Part shown: positions 57,206-64,000 of the stretch, one piece after another | Numbering within the stretch: the stretch's first letter is position 1 | How the letters are laid out: each line of letters starts with the position of its first letter | DNA from: Bacteroidota bacterium | Lineage (GTDB): Bacteria > Bacteroidota > Bacteroidia > AKYH767-A > 2013-40CM-41-45 | Assembly (NCBI GenBank): GCA_016711505.1 | Contig: JADJSV010000001.1 | Span: 62,001-126,000, forward strand | Length of the DNA stretch: 64,000 bases | Reading direction: 5' to 3' | Program-made: the position numbers and the translations under genes | Notes under the pieces: generated by a model | Databases searched by the model: none | What the model was told of the DNA's origin: nothing | Seen by the model: the letters and a program-made list of their open reading frames with translations, nothing else

Positions 57206-57585
57206 TCAATTCCATTTTTTAAAGATAAAAAATACTGCTAAAATCAAAAAGCCAAAACCTACCAGATAGTTCCATTGAAGTTTATCGGTCTTGAAAATAA
57301 AGATTGCACAAAATGAGAAGACTACCAGCGTAATCACTTCCTGTAAGATCTTTAATTGAAAGAGGTTAAATGGTCCGCCATTCTCATTGAAACCTAGTTT
57401 GTTAGCAGGGACCATAAACATGTATTCAAACAAAGCAATTGCCCAACTTATTAATATCAAGCCAATTAAACCTGTAGTCTGAAAAACGTTCCATTTCTTG
57501 AATTGTAAATGACCATACCATGCGAACGTCATGAAAAATTCGAGATGATGAGAAAGAGTATGGAAGTCAGTCCACGGATTAACAT
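57206..57585 (-). CDS. DUF486 small membrane protein (frameshifted)
   Basis: The family signature NFFMTFAWYGHLQFKKWN and WAIALFEYMFMVPANKLGFNENGGPFNLFQLKILQEVITL is clear. The open frame starts only at the MTFAW methionine, but one T restored in the run at 57534-57538 extends it to MLIRGLTSILFLIISNFFMTFAWYG, giving the missing first helix. The whole is about 126 residues with four membrane helices. DUF486 is a DMT-like family of unknown substrate. It lies 5 bases after the GH16-like gene, so the two are probably co-transcribed. Confidence 0.85.
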
Positions 57586-57590
57586 AAAAA

Positions 57591-58445
57591 TTACTGTTGA
57601 GGATTTGGTGCCGGATTTAAGATTCCCGGAAATCTGAATGGTTTGAATTCAAACTTTGATATAACGATCTCAAATTCCTTGAGGTTTGAAGGTTCCGACA
57701 TCTTGTACAACCAGACATTTATGCTGACTCTTTCGTTTATACTCATGTACTCTTTATTCGGTTTGATCTTATGATGTGAATAGTTTTTTTGAAAACATCC
57801 TTTGTTGTCTTCACTTTCATAAGCTGACTTGAAAACGATCTTCTTTTTTCGGATCTCTATTGTGTGTTTCGAGTTTTTTGTGAAATCAGTATTAAAACGA
57901 TATGCTTCATCTTCTTTTGGTTGCATTACATACTGAGAATTCAAAGAATTGTCTTTTCCCCATTGAGAAAATTCTATGTCAACTTCTTTATGAAAATTTA
58001 TAGAATCTTCTCTGTCGTACATAAATAATCCAACAACGATATCTTTATCCAAAGGATTTTCGAGTGAATCGATATGGAAAATATAGCTTCCATATCCAAG
58101 GTTATTCAGCATTCGTACTTCAGGACAATACCATTTGTCATTTCTCATCGTGAGTCTGAGATGGAGTTTGCCATTTGGATCAACATAAACATTTTCTTTT
58201 GAGCCTGAGAAATAATTTGTTCCCGGACCGGTATGTTTACCATAAGAATCTTTTATAGTCCATGTGTACCCGGAAAATTCAATCGTACCGGCTACATTCT
58301 TTGATCCGCTTACAATTTCAAAGTCATTTTTCCCATTCATGTCAATTGCAAATGCTACTATTAAAATAGAAAATACACTTAGTCCGATTAAAATACCTGT
58401 TAGTTTTAATTTCATCAATCTATTATTTTTTGAAAAGGAACTCAT
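57591..58445 (-). CDS. Exported GH16-like (concanavalin-fold) protein
   Basis: A protein of 284 residues with an N-terminal membrane/signal helix (LTGILIGLSVFSILIVAFAI). The mature region has WYCPEVRMLNNLGYGSYIFHID and FHKEVDIEFSQWGK. The E-V-D-I-E block matches the GH16 catalytic pattern E-x-D-x-E. A beta-sandwich hydrolase acting on beta-glucans is possible, but other parts do not match well-known laminarinases, so activity is uncertain. The ATG at 58445 overlaps the xerD stop (ATGA), which suggests a shared transcript; a second ATG at 58415 would also fit the signal helix. Confidence 0.75.
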   Translation of the reverse strand: MSSFSKNNRLMKLKLTGILIGLSVFSILIVAFAIDMNGKNDFEIVSGSKNVAGTIEFSGYTWTIKDSYGKHTGPGTNYFSGSKENVYVDPNGKLHLRLTMRNDKWYCPEVRMLNNLGYGSYIFHIDSLENPLDKDIVVGLFMYDREDSINFHKEVDIEFSQWGKDNSLNSQYVMQPKEDEAYRFNTDFTKNSKHTIEIRKKKIVFKSAYESEDNKGCFQKNYSHHKIKPNKEYMSINERVSINVWLYKMSEPSNLKEFEIVISKFEFKPFRFPGILNPAPNPQQ

Positions 58446-59319
58446 GCGCGAGGATGATGTTTTAATATCGATGCGCGTAAAAAATCGCGATCGAGATGTG
58501 TATAGATTTCTGTGGTGGTAATGGATTCATGTCCGAGCATTTCCTGAACAGCTCTGAGATCTGCTCCGCCTTCAATAAGGTGTGTTGCGAATGAATGGCG
58601 GAATGTGTGCGGACTTATACTTTTTTTTAAGTTTATTTTTTCTGCTAATTGTTTTATGATCATGAATACCATTACTCGTGATAATGGCTTTCCATTTTTA
58701 TTCAGGAAAACGTAATCTTCGGAACCACCTGAAATATTCACATGGCAACGAATTTCATTGATATAAATTTTTATGTATTTAATTGCGACACTTCCAATGG
58801 GGACAAGTCTTTCTTTGTCACCTTTGCCAAGCACTTTTACAAAGCCAATTTCAAAGTGAACATTCGATAATTTCAGGAAATTAATTCACTCACACGGAAA
58901 CCACAACTGTAAAGAGTTTCCAACATTGCTTTATTTCGGACTCCTTCCGGTTTACTTAGATCAATTGCATCAATCAGATTATTGATATCATGTACAGTCA
59001 GTGTATCAGGAAGTTTTCTACCCAGACGTGGTGAGTCCAGAAGTTGTGAGGGATCATCCGTTACAATATTCTCTATCAGACAATATTTAAAAAATCCTTT
59101 CAAGCCTGAAATGATCCGGGCCTGACTTCTTGCGCTTAGACCTAATTCATTTATCCATTGTAAAAATTCACGGAGATGATTTACTTTAATTTCGGATGGA
59201 CTGAGAGCTTGCTTTGAAATGACAAGAAATTGTTCGAGCATATTCAAGTCATGCAGATAAGCTTCCACAGAATTTTCTGAAAGCGAACGCTCCAGTTTCA
59301 AGTAGGACTTGAAACCCAT
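58442..59319 (-). CDS. xerD: Site-specific tyrosine recombinase XerD-like (frameshifted)
   Basis: The SAM-like N-domain (YLKLERSLSENSVEAYLHDLNMLEQFL) and the start of the catalytic domain (ETLYSCGFRVSEL, with catalytic Arg) lie in one frame. The rest (LGKGDKERLVPIG, HTFRHSFATHLIEGGADLRAVQEMLGH, with HxxR and GH, then TTTEIYTHLD with the nucleophile Tyr) lies in another. One base added near 58880-58884 joins them as SELNFLKLSNVHFEIGFVKVLGKG and gives 292 residues, normal for the family. With a second Xer it resolves chromosome dimers at dif. It is divergent from aroQ. The break is probably a read error. Confidence 0.93.
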
Positions 59320-59465
59320 ATTATAACTTTTCCAGCTCAGACAATTAGGTATTAGGTACTAACAAAAGTGCCGAAAATGAAGCTTTGAAAGGGATTTGAT
59401 AAGAAAACTTTTCCACATTAAGAATTGAATAATTGTAAGTAATTTGCGGCAAAATCGACGCTTCT

Positions 59466-59894
59466 ATGAACATCCATATAATTAACGGGCCAAATCTCAA
59501 TCTGCTTGGTAAAAGGGAACCGGATTTATACGGCAATCTGTCATTCGAAGCTTTTTTCGAAGTATTGAAGCAGGAATTTCAGGAAGTAAATCTCTCATAT
59601 TACCAATCAAATGTAGAAGGTGAGCTTATCAATAACCTGCACGAAAAAGGATTTAGTGTCGATGGAATAATTCTGAATGCCGGTGGTTATACACATACTT
59701 CAGTTGCAATCGGAGATGCAGTGGCGGCTATTAAAACTCCTGTGGTCGAAGTTCATATTTCTAATATTTTTGCAAGAGAAGAATACCGACACATTTCTTT
59801 AATTGCCGGAAAATGTATCGGCAGCATTAGCGGTTTCGGAATGGATTCGTATAAACTGGCAATCATCGGTCTGATGAATAGGAAGTCTATTTGA
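59466..59894 (+). CDS. aroQ: Type II 3-dehydroquinate dehydratase
   Basis: It converts 3-dehydroquinate to 3-dehydroshikimate in the shikimate pathway. The product is 142 residues, full length. Motifs: IHIINGPNLNLLGKREPDLYG (active-site loop with Arg and Tyr), YYQSNVEGELINNLHE, IILNAGGYTHTSVAIGDAVAA and PVVEVHISNIFAREEYRHIS (catalytic His). Divergent from xerD, an arrangement I recall in other Bacteroidota. The end overlaps the convergent membrane-protein gene by 8 bases. Confidence 0.97.
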   Translation: MNIHIINGPNLNLLGKREPDLYGNLSFEAFFEVLKQEFQEVNLSYYQSNVEGELINNLHEKGFSVDGIILNAGGYTHTSVAIGDAVAAIKTPVVEVHISNIFAREEYRHISLIAGKCIGSISGFGMDSYKLAIIGLMNRKSI

Positions 59895-61811
59895 TCTTGT
59901 AAGCAAATGACATACTTTTCTTTAACTCACGTTGTAATTTCATAACCTTCTCTTTTGCAAATTCTGCTTCTGCAACTTTATTCAAATTGTTATTTGCCTT
60001 ATAGAACGAAATGTGATTATCAAGCATAGCCTGGAAATCTACCATCTTGTCTAATGAAGATGGGTCGTTCATCAATAACGGCGAGGACAGAAAAGCAAAA
60101 TCCATCTTTAAGAAAGCTTCTGCACTGATCGAATCTCCGGGCTGCGAAGAGCTAAAACATCCACTGACATATCTGCCGGGCTGATAAAATTTATTTGTAC
60201 TGAAAAAGTAATGGGCTTTCGGATCGGTCAGATAAAACCTGTTTTCTTTTTTACAGACTTCTTCTGTTTTAAGAACAAGATTTCTAAACGTCTGATTCAG
60301 AATTTCAGTACTCAGATCACAACCTGTATTGGTAATTTGTTCGGGATGTTCTTTTCCTAATTCTGAAATGTATTTATCATATTCGGGTTTGATCTTTTGA
60401 TAAAATTCAGGATACAGAACAGGTAGGATTCGGTAATGCGTAAATTTCATGTCGTAGTTGATCACAACCAGATCCGTTCTGAAATTCTCAACTATCCGGA
60501 AATAGTAATATTGGATGATCGTGCTCCAGTCGGATATAAGTACAACACTATTTTTCGGAGCTGATTTATCGAGGAGTTCCATCAGATCAGAGCTGACAGG
60601 ATAAGATTTTTTATTGTGGTCTTTGTAGTTGAATCCAATCTGAATTAAAATAAGTACAGGTAAAACAAATTTCAATTTCCATTTTTCTTCCCACATCAGA
60701 CAGCCGATAAATACGGGAATTGTTAAGACAAGAAAAGGTAATAGGAGGTAAGCATCTGTACTTGACCACTGATTATTGTTCAACTGATAGATGAACATTG
60801 CGAGAAAATAAAAAATCGCTGAGTAAACTGCGATTTTCATTTTTCCTTTCAGCATTTCCCGGATTCCAATTAATAAGAATGGAAGCAAAACAAAAAACTG
60901 CATTGCCGTTAGTTTTAAAAAGAATGGGAATCGGGATGAAATGATATCGGTGCTGGCTGATGTCAGATTCTTTCCATAAGATCCTCCTTTGATATGATAT
61001 AATAGCAGATCCAAAGTTTTAGGCTGACCAAACATGAATGGATAATCAGTCTGTGCACGCATGTACATCCATCCGTAAAAAATGAACATTACCATTGCAG
61101 AAGTTGAAGTCAGTACAATAAAAGCCTTTGATTTAAAGACGGCTGTTAATTTTTCTATGAATGAAATTTCTTTTTGTTTTTTCTTTTTAGGGTCATCCGG
61201 CGTATAACTAAATATTCCATCGATCAAAAAGAGAACGGCAACCGGAAGAAAAAATATCATAGTTAAATGATGGCCCGCCAGACCAAGTCCGATACCAATT
61301 CCTGCTATGACGATAAATGCAATATTTTTTTTGAATTGAAAACTGATCAAACCGAAAAGCAAGATCGACATGGTTAAGATCTGAAAGCTGTACACTTCAA
61401 TATTATTAGCCCAAGCCCATGTAGTTGCTGCAGTTCCAAATCCAATCGCTGTAATCATTGAAATAAATCTGACAGATAGAGAATTGCCGGGTTTTAAATG
61501 ATCTCCAATTTTGCAAACGAAAAATAAATAAGTAAACAAGCTGTCGAAACACAAATGGAAGCGAATGTGTTCAACGAGGTGATAGTTGATACATTTAATA
61601 AATCAGTCAGTTTTGTCCATAGTCCGGCAAGAAATATATAAGCAGGAGTACCGGGCGGATGTGCTATACTTCCCAGCTTTATTACTAATGCAAACTCACC
61701 GGCATCATCAAACATCAATGCATTAACAGATGTAAGTCGGTAGATTATAAATGGAATAAGAAAACTCAGTGTGCCAAAAATGAAATTAAGTAATGTGGTT
61801 TTATTTTTCAT
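59887..61811 (-). CDS. GT117/DUF2723 membrane glycosyltransferase-like protein (frameshifted)
   Basis: The N-terminus (MKNKTTLLNFIFGTLSFLIPFIIYRLTS, then MFDDAGEFALVIKLGSIAHPPGTPAYIFLAG) and the rest (HLKPGNSLSVRFISMITAIGFGTAATTWAWANNIEVYSFQ onward) are in two frames. Restoring one base in the T run at 61509-61512 gives YFSFAKIGDHLKPGN and 641 residues. The DDAGEF and HPPGTP motifs mark the DUF2723 family, a GT-C-type membrane protein common in Bacteroidota. About ten membrane helices are followed by a soluble C-terminal half. The probable role is transfer of a sugar from a lipid donor to protein or lipid outside the cell; substrates are unknown. Confidence 0.88.
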
Positions 61812-61863
61812 ACTCGATTAACTGTAATTTTAATTATTTTCCGAAGAGGTTTATTGAAATTTT

Positions 61864-61955
61864 AACACTAAGATCACTAAGTTTTTAGCACAAGAACACA
61901 AGTGATACTTTTTTTCATAAGTGATCTTGTGACGAATTTTAGTGATCTAAGTGTT
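61864..61955. repeat. Long imperfect palindrome of CACTAAGATCACTAAG words
   Basis: The outer arms 61864-61880 and 61939-61955 pair with one mismatch. Inner arms CACAAGAACAC (61890-61900) and GTGATCTTGTG (61921-61931) pair with one mismatch. It lies between the DUF2723 gene (starting upstream at 61811) and the end of the EamA gene at 61976, so it may act as the EamA terminator. Confidence 0.8.
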
Positions 61956-61975
61956 TTATTTTTATTTATTGGTTA

Positions 61976-62932
61976 CTAAAGTAACTCTTGAATCCTATCC
62001 CTCCAAATTAAAATAATCACCCCCGACATAGCTATTGTAACTCCCAGTAACGACTGAAAGGTGATCTTTTCCTTGGTTAATATTCTTGCAACGAATAAAG
62101 CGAAGGCTGGGACCAATGAAAAAATAGTTTGTGCAATTGAAGGTTCAATCAATGAAACTGTAAATAGGGATAGAGATACCCCTAATGTCGGTCCGAAAAT
62201 CGTTCCGGCAATTGCAAACTTGATCCCACCATCTTTATTTTCAAAGAGTGGTTTCATCACTGTTTTTATTTTCCCACGAAAAATCGTGAGGAGATATAAG
62301 GAGGATGTTGCAATTGTCAGCCTGATAAATGTTGCGTGAAAAGGGTTGATAGTAATAGCCAGTTCTTTTTCCATCAACATTCCTTTTTTTGCCAGAACTA
62401 ATCCGGCACCCTGACAAAAGGCTGAGAGAATTCCTGCAATTACTCCTATTGTTATTTTTGATTGCTGATGAGTTGGAATTTTATCTCTTTCTTTTTTACC
62501 CAGACTGATAAAATTTACTCCGATGATCGTTATAAAAATTCCGATTATGCCAATGTATGAAAGTGATTCGTCGAGCAAGATCCAGGCCAGACAAAGTGCA
62601 GCAGCAGGAGCAAAGGTTGTCAGGACGCTTCCTAGCCTGGCACCTAAAACAGAGTACGCTTCGAAGGCAAAATAATCTCCTATTGTTAATCCAACTATTC
62701 CGGATAGTCCTAGCCATAGCCAGGCTTGAGTATATTCAGAAGAAAATATTTCACTGAATGCTTTTGAGTCTACTGCGAAACTGATGATTGTTATGAAACA
62801 CAATGCGAGCAATAGTCTGAAATGATTCAGAGAATTCGATCCTAATCTTCTTGCTGCTTGTGTGAATGGAAAAATGCAGAATGACCATGAAAGTGTTGTA
62901 AGTAAACCGAAAAATATTCCTGGGTTCAACAT
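61976..62932 (-). CDS. EamA/DMT-family transporter
   Basis: A membrane protein of 318 residues with ten hydrophobic segments in two EamA repeats. The start is the ATG at 62932 (MLNPGIFFGLLTTLSWSFCIFPF), four bases after the upstream stop; an earlier ATG would lie inside the YggS gene. Repeat ends show SVLGARLGSVLTTFAPAAALCLAWILLDESLSYIGIIGIFITIIGV and SLIEPSIAQTIFSLVPAFALFVARILTKEKITFQSLLGVTIAMSGV, the canonical Pro/Glu pattern. It probably exports a small metabolite; the substrate is unknown. Confidence 0.93.
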   Translation of the reverse strand: MLNPGIFFGLLTTLSWSFCIFPFTQAARRLGSNSLNHFRLLLALCFITIISFAVDSKAFSEIFSSEYTQAWLWLGLSGIVGLTIGDYFAFEAYSVLGARLGSVLTTFAPAAALCLAWILLDESLSYIGIIGIFITIIGVNFISLGKKERDKIPTHQQSKITIGVIAGILSAFCQGAGLVLAKKGMLMEKELAITINPFHATFIRLTIATSSLYLLTIFRGKIKTVMKPLFENKDGGIKFAIAGTIFGPTLGVSLSLFTVSLIEPSIAQTIFSLVPAFALFVARILTKEKITFQSLLGVTIAMSGVIILIWRDRIQELL

Positions 62933-62936
62933 GTCA

Positions 62937-63584
62937 TTAACTTCTTGAGCCAAATATTGCCGATCCAATGCGGATCATTGTGCTTCCTTCATTCAAAGCG
63001 ATCATGTAATCGCTTGTCATTCCCATGGAAAGTGTATCTAATCCATGCGACTTATGTTTGTCGTAAAACTGTCGAAGTGTTTTAAATTCAGTTCTGATAA
63101 GATCATTGTCTTCCGTGTTTGAAGCCATACCCATAAAACCTTTGATGGTAATATTTTTCAGATCCGGTAATAATGATCCGTTGAAAAACTCATCTGCTTC
63201 CTCGAAACTCAATCCGAACTTGGTGTCTTCGGTGGCAATGTAAATTTGCAATAAACAATGCGCCATGATATTCTGCTTTTGTGCTTGTTTATTGATCTCG
63301 ACCAGTAATTTCAGACTATCAACTCCATGGATCAGCTTTGTGACAGGTAGTATGTTCTTAACTTTATTAGTTTGTAAGTGTCCTATGAAATGCCATTCTA
63401 CGCCATCAACTTTCATTGCCTTTTCCAGCAATTCCTGCACGTAATTCTCCCCGAAAACATGTTGTCCATGACTCTGAAGTTCTTTAATTGCTTCAACAGG
63501 TTTTGTCTTGCTAACTGCAACCAGCTGTGCGTTAAAGGGCTTGAGTTCAGAAAGGATCCTCTGGTAGTTAAGGAGATTGATCAT
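62937..63584 (-). CDS. YggS/PLPBP-family pyridoxal-phosphate homeostasis protein
   Basis: A protein of 215 residues, a single TIM-barrel without catalytic activity that binds PLP. Motifs: AQLVAVSKTKPVEAI (PLP lysine), HVFGENYVQELLEKA, WHFIGHLQTNKVKNIL, TKFGLSFEEADEFF, LSMGMTSDYMIALNEGSTMIRIGSAIFGSR. The family regulates PLP supply and affects amino-acid balance. It lies 4 bases before the EamA gene and is divergent from the glutathione peroxidase gene. Confidence 0.96.
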   Translation of the reverse strand: MINLLNYQRILSELKPFNAQLVAVSKTKPVEAIKELQSHGQHVFGENYVQELLEKAMKVDGVEWHFIGHLQTNKVKNILPVTKLIHGVDSLKLLVEINKQAQKQNIMAHCLLQIYIATEDTKFGLSFEEADEFFNGSLLPDLKNITIKGFMGMASNTEDNDLIRTEFKTLRQFYDKHKSHGLDTLSMGMTSDYMIALNEGSTMIRIGSAIFGSRS

Positions 63585-63686
63585 CGGGGTGTAAAGTAAC
63601 TTTTACTGATTGAAAGGAACAAATATGGCTAAAGATTGTTATTAATGGTATCATTGTGGAAAAATTCATTTTATTTCAATTAAAGT

Positions 63687-64000
63687 ATGTCAATAAGTAA
63701 AAAAGTTAAGTCGATTAAATATGCTATCAAAAATTTCCTGTTTGCATTCAGGAAATATTCAGGTAATAAAAGTAACCTGAAGTCAATCTATGACCGGACT
63801 TTTGTTGATGATGAAGGGAAGACTGTTAACCTTTCAGAGTTCAAAGGTAAAAAACTACTGATCGTGAATACAGCCTCTGCTTGTGGTTACACATATCAGT
63901 ATACTGATCTTGAAAAATTGTCGGTTGAAAATAAAGACAAACTGAATTTGGTAGCTTTTCCGTGCAACGATTTTGGTAAACAGGAGCAGGGTAGTAATGA
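63687..64000 (+). CDS. Glutathione peroxidase-family protein, 3' end beyond window
   Basis: The frame is open from the ATG at 63687 to the window edge (104 codons). After a basic N-terminal extension (MSISKKVKSIKYAIKNFLFA) the thioredoxin-fold GPx core starts at SIYDRTFVDDEGKTVNLSEFKGKKLLIVNTASACGYTYQYTDLEKL, with the peroxidatic Cys in ACGYT, then LVAFPCNDFGKQEQGSN, the second conserved block. Bacterial members are usually thioredoxin-dependent peroxidases. The N-terminal 40 residues are longer than usual and could be a membrane-directing segment, although a signal is not obvious. Divergent from the YggS gene. Confidence 0.9.
   Translation, partial: MSISKKVKSIKYAIKNFLFAFRKYSGNKSNLKSIYDRTFVDDEGKTVNLSEFKGKKLLIVNTASACGYTYQYTDLEKLSVENKDKLNLVAFPCNDFGKQEQGSN

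Noticed and set aside
59343..59361. TTAGGTATTAGGTACTA words between xerD and aroQ as another repeat element
   Set aside because: Only two imperfect units; could be chance in A/T-rich DNA.
4488..61811. Programmed ribosomal frameshifting as explanation for the broken genes
   Set aside because: The breaks fall in many unrelated genes, go in both directions, occur in plain A/T runs and lack a consistent slippery heptamer with a downstream structure.

Overview
The window is chromosomal DNA of a member of the Bacteroidota. Base composition is low in G+C. Several large secreted proteins end in type IX secretion (T9SS) sorting domains: type A at about 25.0, 35.7 and 44.7 kb, and type B (CHU_C, gliding-motility C-terminal) at 3.4 kb. 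PKD and SprB-type repeats occur. Promoters, where visible, fit the Bacteroidota TTG / TAnnTTTG pattern, and DUF4783, GT117/DUF2723 and the RecA sequence are typical of the phylum. I cannot place it below phylum. I see no tRNA, rRNA, CRISPR, prophage or insertion sequence.

Layout. 0-3.4 kb: two divergent surface/secreted proteins. 3.4-8.8 kb: glycosyltransferase, methyltransferase, asparagine synthase-like amidotransferase and a Wzx-type flippase. 8.9-12.6 kb: housekeeping block (RMDN-like TPR protein, YihY, nadC, DUF4783, rlmH). 12.7-14.0 kb: polytopic membrane protein. 14.0-24.9 kb: one long, tightly overlapped minus-strand glycan operon (six glycosyltransferases, methyltransferase, epimerase, hexapeptide acetyltransferase, Wzt/Wzm ABC exporter). 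24.9-29.0 kb: giant PKD protein. 29.1-31.1 kb: GDP-fucose synthesis (fcl, gmd). 31.3-35.8 kb: rdgB and a large SprB-repeat protein. 35.9-42.0 kb: capsule/EPS core (WecA-like initiator, rfbC, Wzc-like kinase, Wza-like lipoprotein, glycosyltransferase). 42.2-44.8 kb: FKBP lipoprotein and a sorbosone-dehydrogenase-like propeller. 45.4-48.2 kb: GIN-domain / PadR / PspC stress module. 48.5-50.8 kb: recA and a TPR lipoprotein. 50.9-54.2 kb: thrS-infC-rpmI-rplT. 54.4-64 kb: mixed metabolism (NTP pyrophosphatase, acyl-CoA carboxylase beta, DUF486, GH16-like protein, xerD, aroQ, GT117 membrane protein, EamA transporter, YggS, glutathione peroxidase, cut by the edge).

How the genes work together. Most of the window serves surface glycan synthesis: sugar nucleotides (gmd/fcl, rfbC), initiation on undecaprenyl phosphate (WecA-like), assembly (about eight glycosyltransferases), modification (acetyl-, methyl-, amidotransferase), and two export routes (Wzx flippase with Wza/Wzc-type machinery; Wzm/Wzt ABC exporter).

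Quality warning. At least eleven genes, including essential thrS and probably essential xerD, are broken by single-base indels, nearly all in A/T homopolymers. Restoring one base in each rebuilds a normal protein, so these are most likely residual long-read errors, not pseudogenes. I annotate such genes as whole CDSs across the break.

The most unusual non-coding signal is a set of intergenic elements built from near-repeated 6-8 base words. Two form long, nearly perfect palindromes with a shared core (48.2 and 50.8 kb). A GAAAAGT heptamer array follows the stop codon of three unrelated genes, always in the same orientation relative to the gene.
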